The notes below the pieces were generated by a model, which ran no database searches, was not told the DNA's origin, and worked only from the letters and a program-made list of their open reading frames with translations. This document shows positions 23,545 through 31,682 of a stretch of 64,000 bases of DNA, piece after piece. Origin of the DNA: Myotis daubentonii (lineage: Eukaryota > Chordata > Mammalia > Chiroptera > Vespertilionidae); NCBI RefSeq assembly GCF_963259705.1, contig NC_081840.1, positions 3,365,562-3,429,561 on the forward strand. The letters are read 5' to 3'. The position numbers and the translations under genes were made by a program. How positions within the stretch are numbered: the first letter of the stretch is position 1; each line of letters begins with the position of its first letter.

Positions 23545-23904
23545 CTTTCCTCTTGGACACTTTCCTCAAGAAGGCGTCTCTGAGCCTCCCACTGAGGGCG
23601 GGGCTGCGTGTGGACGGGATGGCGGGAGAGAAGCCCCGTGAGGGAAGAGCGCCATGGGTGCCACCGTGTCCTCTGGGCAAACTTCCTCTTCACCCCCTAT
23701 GTCAGTAGGGTCTTCACTGTGCCTGGGGCTGTTGAATATAAAACCTGGTTCATTTTCATCGTAAAAGACTCTTTATTCAGTTTTCTCCTAGGGCAGCAGG
23801 GGCACCCGGAGCACAGGGTGGAGGTGGGAAGAGACCTGGTGGTAGGCGGCCAACTCACCCACGTATTTTTATTTATTTATTATTAAAAATTGTTGTGTCT
23901 ATTA
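23545..23904. other. Unassigned sequence
   Basis: No gene recognised; AT-rich towards the end, where the tail of the next SINE begins. Confidence 0.4.
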
Positions 23905-23950
23905 TTCCTCGTATATATCAATTTCAGAGAGGAAGGGAGAGAGAGAGATC

Positions 23951-24524
23951 AAGGGTGTCCCAAAATTCATGCAAGAAGTAATTTTGATAGAAAACACAGG
24001 TTTACAATTAAAAATTGTAAATTGTTTATTGATTCATAAAGTATACAGTATAGGGTTATGTGTGGAATAGCATATCGGGTCAATGGCCTCCACGGCTTTG
24101 CTGGCACAGATGCACTCTTTTGTTATTGCCTGAGCAGCCGCATTTTCCAAGAAGAATGGTCCGACAATGCCTCCAGCCCCAAATCCGCACCAAACAGTGA
24201 CACGTTGTGGATGCGTTTGTTTCTCAACAATCACTCGTGGGTTTCCTGAACCCCAAATGTGACAATGTTGTCGATTAACCAAGCCACCAAGATGAAAATG
24301 AGCCTCATTGAAATTCAGCCACATTTATGCAAAACGGTCCTGGAAAATTTCAACAAAAGAGTGTGTATGTTCCAGCAAAGCCGTGGAGGCCATTTACCTG
24401 ATATGCTATTCCATACATAACCCTATACTGTATACTTTATGAATCAATAAAAAATTTACAATTTTTAATTTAAACCTGTGTTTTCTATCAAAATTACTTC
24501 TTGCGTGAATTTTGGGACACCCTT
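23951..24524 (-). mobile_element. Fold-back Tc1/mariner-type element
   Basis: A 574-bp element with terminal AAGGGTGTCCCAAAATTCA and its complement, flanked by TA on the right and TC on the left (probably a mutated TA target duplication). The arms are far longer than typical mariner ends: 23951-24124 and 24352-24524 are inverted copies of each other at about 94% identity. Both arms carry the same 3' part of the transposase frame in opposite directions. One original end has evidently been replaced by an inverted copy of the other, with the middle part of the transposase between them. Confidence 0.88.
24034..24324 (-). pseudogene. Mariner-family transposase fragment
   Basis: A 96-codon open stretch inside the fold-back element. 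The pattern NEAHFHLGG near its start, then GSGNPRV near residues 26-32, HPQRVTVWCGFGAGGIVGPF and a short C-terminal part, is that of the catalytic domain of IS630/Tc1/mariner transposases. In relatives the first of these reads DEAHFH, and its D is a metal-binding catalytic residue; here codon 24307-24309 encodes Asn. The N-terminal DNA-binding part and the first catalytic Asp are absent. The stop lies at 24034, inside the long inverted repeat. The right arm carries a homologous C-terminal stretch on the plus strand (around 24355-24440). The fragment cannot encode a working enzyme. The superfamily call is firm; the family within it is not. Confidence 0.85.
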
Positions 24525-24686
24525 TAGAAACATCAGTGATGAGAAAGAATCATTGATCAGCTGCCTCTTGCACACTCCCCACTGGGGACCAAGCCTGCAA
24601 CCTGGACGTGTGCCAGACCAGGAGTCAAACCTCGACCTCCTGGTTCATAGGTCGATGCTCAACCACTGAGCCACGCCGGACGGCCC

Positions 24687-25491
24687 ATTGTATCTGAGAT
24701 CAGTATGTTTTCCTTTCCAAGCTGCAGGCTGAGGCTGTGTGGAGTTCTGTTTGCTTTTTAGTAATTGGGGTGAGATTGGGGGTGGGGGACAGTCCGCTGA
24801 GGGGGCAGGAAGTCTGTCGTGACCTGGGGGCTCCCCTCCCGCACTGAGGTTGAGTAAAGGCCCCCTGCCCGGGCGTGCATCTTTGGTTGTGGGGTAGATC
24901 CCTTCCCACGATGGGCTACAGATGGTCCCCGGTTGGGACAGGCTCTGAGGACGTGCCCCCTTGGAGTCGCGGGGCCCTCTGACACTCTCTCTAGCAGGCC
25001 ACCGGGGAGCGGGGTGGAGGATGGGAGTGGCCGGTGGGCCTGAAGACAGGCTGGGGCAGAGACAGGACACAGGCTGGGCATGTGGATATCTGGGCCTGAG
25101 GATGAAGCAATGGCCAGCATCTGCTCTGATGCAAATAGTTTCATTATCCCCGGCTCGGCCCCGTCATTGAGAATGGTCCGTGGTGGCCAGTGGCCTGGCA
25201 TGTGCTGGGTGTGAGAGCATTCGCTCCAGGGGCATCATGTAAATGTCCTGGGGCTGGGGGGAAGCAGGGACTGACCCCAACCTATGGCCAGGGCCTGACG
25301 TGCTGGGTGCACCGTGTGAGTCTCCCCTGGGCTTCCCTCTGGGGCTCTCCGACCTCAGTTGCTATGTCACCCATCACCCAGTGTGACCCACCCACCTGTC
25401 TGGGACCCCCAGGCCTCTCAGGCCGCAAGGGGACCAGGGTCACCGATGGGCTGGAGGGAAATGACTGTTCATCTCCCATCCATTGGACCAG
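24687..25491. other. Unassigned sequence
   Basis: No gene recognised. Confidence 0.4.
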
Positions 25492-25520
25492 CTCAACCAC
25501 TGAGCCATGCCGGCCGGCCT
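25492..25520 (-). mobile_element. SINE head fragment
   Basis: Only the outermost tRNA-head sequence, CTCAACCACTGAGCCATGCC and a few more bases, is present. It lies just before the 150-bp direct repeat. Confidence 0.6.
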
Positions 25521-25530
25521 ATTGTGTCTG

Positions 25531-25680
25531 CCTCAGGAGGGGGCAGGTTTCAGGCGGGTGGGATCCACTCATAATTACACAGTTAAGTAAAATTTATGTT
25601 TGGAAGAATCAGCCGGGCTCCCTGCAGGCAGCATAAACCAGACAGGCGCTGCATTTCAGGGTGCCCTCTCCCCACCTCCA
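25531..25680 (+). repeat. 150-bp direct repeat, copy 1
   Basis: About 92% identical to 27396-27546. It runs from CCTCAGGAGGGGGCAGGTTT to CCCTCTCCCCACCTCCA and includes an AT-rich core with TTAAGTAAAATTTATGTTTGG. The two copies bracket the 19-bp minisatellite. Confidence 0.92.
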
Positions 25681-25789
25681 GAGGAAGAGGGAGTGGTCAC
25701 CAGGTGCTCCCCCGGTACCAACGCAGCCTTCCAGGGTGCACGGCCTGGGGCAGGCTCCCTCCCCTCTGAACTTGGACCCTTCTTCCACG

Positions 25790-26010
25790 GGAACCCATGC
25801 CAGACCCTCAGAGTGAGAGGCACCCCTCCTCAGGCCTCCCCCCGTCTCCTGCTTTATCTCCTCTGTAGCAACTATCACTCTGGCTTAACTGCCCCTCCAT
25901 GTGTCAGTCAACACCTGACCCACGAGCTTCTCAAGTGCAGGTGCCATATCTCCCTCACCCAGTGCCCAGCACATAGTAGGTGCTCACTAAATGCCATTTG
26001 AACACGTGAA
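25790..26010 (+). mobile_element. L2 3' end
   Basis: Pattern of the mammalian L2 3' end in plus orientation: CTCAAGTGCAGGTGCCATATC, then CCCAGTGCCCAGCACATAG and TAGGTGCTCACTAAATGCC. The upstream limit is uncertain. Confidence 0.65.
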
Positions 26011-26026
26011 TGGCTTCCTGGAAGAC

Positions 26027-27350
26027 CAATAGATCTCCCCTTCCCTAATAGATCTCCCCTTCCCCAATAGATCCCACCTTCCCCAATAGATCACCCTTCC
26101 TCAATAGATCTCCCCTTCCCTAATAGATCCCACCTTCCCCAACAGATCCCACCTTCCCCAATAGAGCTCCCCTTCCTCAATAGATCCCTCCTTCCCCAAT
26201 AGATCTCCCCTTCCTCAATAGATCTCCCCTTCCCCAATAGATACCACCTTCCCCAATAGATCTCCCTTCCCCAATAGATCCCATCTTCCCCAATAGAGCC
26301 CACCTTTCCCAATAGATCTCCCCTTCCCCAATAGATGCCACCTTACACAATAGATCCCACCTTCCCCAATAGATCGCCCCTTCCTTAATACATCTACCCT
26401 TCCCAAATAGATCTCCCTTCCCCAATAGATCCCACCTTCCCCAATAGATCACACCTTTCCCAATAGATCTCCCCTTCCTCAATAGATCTCCCCTTCCCCA
26501 ATAGATCCCACCTTCCCCAATAGATCTCCCCTTCCCCAATATATCCCACCTTCCCCAATAGATCTCCCCTTCCTCAATAGATCTCCCCTTCCCCAATAGA
26601 TACCACCTTCCCCAATAGATCTCCCCTTCCCCAAGAGATACCAACTTCCCCAATAGATCCCACCTGCCCCAATAGAACTCCCCTTCCTCAATAGATCTCC
26701 CCTTCCCCAAGAGATACCAACTTCCCCAATAGATCCCACCTGCCCCAATAGAGCTCCCTTCCTCAATAGATCTCCCCTTCCCCAACAGATTCCACCCTCC
26801 CCAATAACCCCCACCTTCCTCAATAGATCCCTCCTTCCCCAATAGATCTCCCCTTTCCCAACAGATTCCACCCTCCCCAATAACCCCCACCTTCCCCAAT
26901 AGATCCCACCTTCCCCAATAGATCTCCCCTTTCCCAATAGATTCCACCTTCCCCAATAGATACCACCTGCCCCAATATATCTCCCCTTCCTCAATAGATC
27001 TCCCCTTCCCCAATAGATACCACCTTCCCCAATAGATCTCACCTTCCCCAATAGATCTGATTTTCCCCAATAGATCCCACCTTCCCCAATAGAAACCACT
27101 TGCCCAATAGAGCTGATCTTCCCCAATAGATCCCACCTGCCCCAATAGATCTCCCACCTTCCCCAGTAGATTCACCTTCCCCAATAGATCTCACCTTCCC
27201 CAATAGATACCACCTTCCCCAATAGATCTCACCTTCCCCAATAGATCTCCCCTTCCCCAATAGATCTCCCACCTTCCCCAGTAGATCTCACCTTCCCCAA
27301 TAGATCTCACCTTCCCCAATAGATCTGATCTGCCCCAATAGATCTCAATT
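26027..27350 (+). repeat. 19-bp minisatellite, about 70 copies
   Basis: Tandem AATAGATCTCCCCTTCCCC and AATAGATCCCACCTTCCCC units, with variants such as GATACCACC, GAGCTCCCC and ACCCCCACC. Variant order repeats over longer distances (for example the GAGATACCAACTTCC block at about 26632-26660 and 26708-26735), which shows that multi-unit blocks were copied. Because 19 is not a multiple of three, each frame cycles through the unit every 57 bp; all minus frames are long and open without meaning. Confidence 0.95.
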
Positions 27351-27395
27351 TTCCTGCTGCCCCTCCTCACCCCACACACCAGCGACAAGGCACAC

Positions 27396-27546
27396 CCTCA
27401 GAAGGGGGCAGGTTTCAGGTGGGTAGCATCCATTCATAATTACATAGTTAAGTAAAATTTATGTTTGGAGGGATCAGCCGGGCTCCCTGCAGGCAGCATA
27501 AACCCGACAGGTGCTGCCTTTCAGGGTGCCCTCTCCCCACCTCCAA
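27396..27546 (+). repeat. 150-bp direct repeat, copy 2
   Basis: Partner of 25531-25680, with about 12 substitutions. Unlike copy 1 it is followed by unrelated sequence beginning ATAGTTTGTC. Confidence 0.92.
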
Positions 27547-27910
27547 TAGTTTGTCATTCTTTCGTGGCCATGGCCAGGCGCTCCTGGGCGCGGAGGCTTC
27601 TCTACGGATCCACAGATGACGGATGGCGGCCCCGGCTTTGTCTGGAAGGGAGAACGTGAACAGCTTGTCGGCACCTCTCCGCTCGGACATTAAATCAACA
27701 TGACTCTATTAGTGGCCTTGGGATGCCAGCTGAGCTGTCTCTGAGCCTGTCACCGTGATGTCTTCATCTGTAACCAGAGCAGACGTGAGCTCCTGGCAGC
27801 TTCAGGAGGTGACAACAAATCCAATTAGCTCCTCTCCACGGCGCCACAGGCCGCGTGGCCTGCCAGGGAGGGCGGCTGCGCACTGCACAGTGGGACTGGC
27901 ATTGTGGGAG
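27547..27910. other. Unassigned sequence
   Basis: No gene or repeat recognised. Confidence 0.4.

Positions 27911-27970
<60 letters not shown>
27911..27970 (+). repeat. GA microsatellite
   Basis: About 58 bp of nearly pure GA. Confidence 0.96.
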
Positions 27971-27972
<2 letters not shown>

Positions 27973-28884
27973 GGGAACAAAGGGCCGAGCTTCATTGCTG
28001 GAGGGATTTCTGTGCCTAGAGAGACCTCGTGCCGGAGCGGCCTGCCACCTGCCAGGGGCCTGCCTGGCTGACAGTCAGTCCCACGTTGAAACCATGCTTG
28101 ACTCCTGCTCGATATCTCGGGGCGCGAGCCCCTCCCTGTCCCTCTCCCAGCTCCTCTGGGCTCCTCCGCCTGCACAGGCCAGAAGCTACCAGGCCTTTCG
28201 GCGCTGGGGAGAGCGGAACATTTGGTATTTCTCTCGGTCAGGCTGGTGCCAAGAGACATTCTCCGTGGCAGCGAGTGGCGGTGGGGCGGCGAAGGGAGGT
28301 GGCAGTGGGTGGCAGAGCGGGGAGAGAGGCTGGAAGGACGCAGGACGCCCTCACAGCTTCACGGGGAGAGGAGGGGAGGCCGGGCGGGGGCGGAGGGGAG
28401 GCCGGGCGGGGCGGGAGCCTGTCTGCTCTGGGATGAGATACCGGGAGGGGAAGGGAAAGAGGAAAGAAAGGAGGAAAAGGACAACGTTCACAAAAAGCGC
28501 AAACTCAGACCATCCGCCAGCCCGAGTTCACTCAAGTGTCCGGTCCCGGGAGGAACCCGACGGTAACGGTGTCGCGGGTCATTTATTTCCTGGGAACGAC
28601 TCTCCTGGGCTTGGGACATCCCAGCCCTGCCAGGCCCGGTGGAGGCAGGCCTCCCCCCCCCCCCCCCCCCCGACCCCGATCCCAGGATCACCGTGAAACG
28701 GGGAGAGGGAGGTGGGGCTGGAATGAGATGGAGCTTGTGAGTGTTTGGTGGAGAGGGGCCAAGGAAGGGGGAGGATGGGGGAAGCAAGCGGCCCTGACTA
28801 GTGCTGGAGGCCAGAGGGAGAGCTCAGCCTGCACAGCACCCTCCCTGCCCCAGGGGGAGGGAGGAGGGAGGAGCGACTGGGCAA
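27971..28884. other. Unassigned GC-rich sequence with a poly(C) tract
   Basis: GC-rich with purine-rich parts at 28365-28475 and a 19-nt C run at 28653-28671. No gene recognised. Confidence 0.45.
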
Positions 28885-29320
28885 GGGTGAGCAGGGGGAG
28901 GTGTGCTGGGCAGGGTGAGCAGGGGTGAGGTGAGCAGGGGGAGGTGTGCTGGGGAGGGGTGAGCAGGGGGGAGGTGAGCAGGGGGAGGTGTGCTGGGGAG
29001 GGGTGAGCAGGGGGGAGATGTGCTGGGCAGGGGTGAGCAGGGGGGAGGTGAGCAGGGGGAGGTGTGCTGGGCAGGGGTGAGCAGGGGGGAGGTGAGCAGG
29101 GGAAGGTGTGCTGGGCAGGGGTGAGCAGGGGGGAGGTGAGCAGGGGGAGGTGTGCTGGGCAGGGGTGAGCAGGGGGGAGGTGAGCAGGGGGAGGTGTGCT
29201 GGGCAGGGGTGAGCAGGGGGGAGGTGAGCAGGGGGAGGTGTGCTGGGCAGGGGTGAGCAGGGGGGAGGTGAGCAGGGGGAGGTGTGCTGGGCAGGGGTGA
29301 GCAGGGGGAGGTGTGCTGGT
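28885..29320 (+). repeat. G-rich minisatellite, 44-45-bp unit
   Basis: About ten copies built from GTGAGCAGGGGGGAG, GTGAGCAGGGGGAG and GTGTGCTGGGCAGGG words. The G runs of four to six, repeated every 15 bp, make the plus strand a strong G-quadruplex candidate. The minus frames read as Pro/Cys/His-rich low-complexity protein and are not genes. Confidence 0.94.
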
Positions 29321-30044
29321 GTCAGGAGGCCTCACCTGCTATCACCAACTAGCTGGGGGCGGGGGGTGCTGACACCCTGTGCTCCGCCCTCTGAGCCTCG
29401 GGTTTGCTGCCTGTTAGCCAGAGTGAAGAGCGAGTCCTCAGGAGGCTGCCCTGAGGGCAGCAGCGAGGGCACTCCCGGCCTCCGCAGCTCTGGCCCGTTT
29501 GCCTCTCATCTTTCTGATCTTTGGGGAGCCCTAGGAGGGGAGGCGGGCCCTGCTGCAGAGGCCAGGCCTCAGGAATGCCTCCGGAGGTCGGACCGATGTC
29601 ACGTCCAGGAAAGGGCTCAGCCTGTGGATCCTTCCTGAGGGGCCGCCAGCGCAGTGTGGCCATCGCCTGCTGGCGCCAGCGGGGTGCGGCAGGGAGCGGC
29701 CTGCGGGCCGTCCTCCGGGAGCAGGTTGTGGGGAATGTACCTCGTCACCGTCCAACTCGTCCAACTCGTCCCCATTCACTGGGCCGGATGCGGAGGCATC
29801 TGGCGGTGGCCGCGGCTGGGCCCGGCCGGCGTCTGGAACCGGCCCAGCGCTGCCAGGCACAATTATGTTCAGCAATGTCTGGCTGCCACCGGAACCGGGA
29901 CTGTGGGCTTGGGCAGGCGAGCTACGTGCCAATTTGCGAGCTCACAAATTGACACGATCTTTGATGCAAGATGCTGTACCGGGACCAAATGGCGGGAGAT
30001 GGCCCCTGCCGGCTGCCGCGCGGTGGTTGGGCCTGTTTGGAGAG
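29321..30044. other. Unassigned sequence
   Basis: GC-rich sequence with no gene recognised. A small local repeat of CGTCCAACTCGTCCAACTCG lies at 29749-29768. Confidence 0.4.
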
Positions 30045-30533
30045 CGGTGTGTGTGTGTGCGCGCGAGTGAGTGTGTGTGTGAGTGTGTGTGCGTGTGTGT
30101 GTTTGTGTAGTGTGTGTGTAGTGTGTGTGTGTGTGCGAGTGTGTGTAGTGTGTGTGTGTGAGTGTGTGTATGAGTGTGTAGTGTGTGTGTGAGAGAGTGT
30201 GTGTGTGTGGTGTGTGTGTGAGTGTGTGTGTAGTGTGTGTGTGTGTGGTCTGTGTGTGTGTGCGAGTGTGTGTAGTGTGTGTGTGTGAGTGTGTGTATGA
30301 GTGTGTAGTGTGTGTGTGTGTGCGAGTGTGTGTAGTGTGTGTGTGTGAGTGTGTGTATGAGTGTGTAGTGTGTGTGTGAGAGAGTGTGTGTGTGTGTAGT
30401 GTGTGTGTGAGTGTGTGTGTAGTGTGTGTGTGTGTGGTCTGTGTGTGTGTGCGAGTGTGTGTAGTGTGTGTGTGTGAGTGTGTGTATGAGTGTGTAGTGT
30501 GTGTGTGAGAGAGTGTGTGTGTGTGTAGTGTGT

Positions 30534-30565
<32 letters not shown>

Positions 30566-30566
30566 C
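30045..30566 (+). repeat. GT-rich complex microsatellite
   Basis: About 520 bp of GT repeats punctuated by TAGTG, GAGTG, TATGAG, GTCTG and GAGAGAG words. The series of punctuations recurs at least twice, indicating duplication of blocks of roughly 190 bp. It is likely to favour Z-DNA. Confidence 0.94.
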
Positions 30567-31062
30567 GGGGTGAGGGGCTTGGGGATCGCCAGGGTCAGCT
30601 CACAGAAGGTGGCGTAGGCCACGGGAGCACTTGGACTTCAGCCTGGGCCAATGAGGAGGACCTCACTCATCGCAGCGTCACTCCTTCCCAAGAGCTAAGC
30701 ATCGTCCCCTAGGACTGTGTCAAGTGCCCGGCACCACTTGCCGCTGTAGTTTGTCATTTGCTCGGCAATCCATCCTTTACCCGCCGCTGCATGAGTGTGT
30801 GAGCTTTCAGAGAGGAGAACAGTGTTCGGCTCCGATTCCCAGCACCCACCCAGTGCGGACACGTTGATCCTCAGTGGCTGTAGGTGGATGAGCTGCTGTT
30901 GCAGGGCTGGCGGGTGGGGACTGGGCAAGCCGACCACAGCGGGTAAACTCCGACAGTCCCGGGAAGAGAGGCGGAGGCCGGAGCTCTGGGAGAGGTGGGA
31001 AGGGGAAAGGAGAGAGATTTCACACGCTGAATGAAAGGGTATGAACATCCTTTTTTGTTATG
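30567..31062. other. Unassigned sequence
   Basis: No gene or repeat recognised. Confidence 0.4.
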
Positions 31063-31065
31063 TTT

Positions 31066-31264
31066 TAAATATGTTTTATTGATTTTTAGAGAGAAAAGAA
31101 GGGAGAGGGAGCTAGAAACATCAGTGATGAGAATCATTGATTGGCTGCCTCCTGCATGCGCCCCCTGCCTTCACCCGGCCCAGGGATCGAACCCACAACC
31201 CACGCCTGTGCTCTGATCGGGAATTGGACTGTGACCTCAATCACTGAGCCACTATGTCCAGGCA
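31066..31264 (-). mobile_element. Ves-type tRNA SINE, diverged
   Basis: Reverse-strand copy with TATGTTTTATTGATTTTTAGAG and a head ending ATCACTGAGCCACTATGTCC. The head has lost part of the CTGGTTCATAGG segment and the copy looks older. Confidence 0.88.
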
Positions 31265-31666
31265 AGTCTTGCCCACTTTAGACAATGGCAACAGCCCGAC
31301 CTTTCTGGTGAAGGGAGTACATGGCAAGATAAAGCAGAAATGAGCAACAATGAAAAAATAAAGCCAAGCACTGAGTGTTCATACGCGAGTGTGGGAGCTC
31401 CACGGGAAGGCGGGTCCTGCCTTCCACACCCCCTGTCTCCCACACCCCCTGTCCAGCTCCTCCCTTTACCTTCCTCCTTCAAGGCTCCCTCTTGTGAAGT
31501 TTATATTTTGAAATAATTCCGTGTGTGGGGTCACAAGTGCACAAATTGGACCCATCTCTCCATCCATCCTTCTCCCCAGAGACGCTGTGTGATCATTCCC
31601 ACGGCCCACGCCCACACCCATGTCTACGCCCATTCCACTCCCCAAGCCACTGAATCGCATGTAATT
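31265..31666. other. Unassigned sequence
   Basis: No gene recognised. The last 180 bp are the insertion site of the HAL1 and may be old repeat debris. Confidence 0.4.
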
Positions 31667-31682
31667 AAGGTGCATCTATTTA

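Larger units (their letters stand above)
23905..24686 (-). mobile_element. Ves-type SINE split by a mariner element
   Basis: The SINE tail and AATTTCAGAGAGGAAGGGAG block lie at 23905-23948. The rest, from GAAACATCAGTGATGAG to the head ending GAGCCACGCCGGACGGCC, lies at 24525-24686. The two parts join seamlessly when 23951-24524 is removed, so the SINE is older than the DNA transposon. Head type: CCTCCTGGTTCATAGG. Confidence 0.92.

Noticed and set aside
26091..27388. Minus-strand frames reading GKGRSIGEGGIYWGRW repeats
   Set aside because: Translation of the 19-bp minisatellite through its three phases; no start context, domain or flanking exon.
28688..29335. 215-codon Pro/Cys/His-rich frame, superficially like a keratin-associated protein
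   Set aside because: Reads through the G-rich minisatellite; the similarity is low-complexity only.
29942..30622. Thr-His-rich frame of 226 codons (and similar ones at 39202-40049)
   Set aside because: Products of GT-rich microsatellites.
31490..31680. Endogenous retrovirus or LTR next to the HAL1
   Set aside because: No paired LTRs, primer-binding site, polypurine tract or retroviral frame is visible here or elsewhere in the window.
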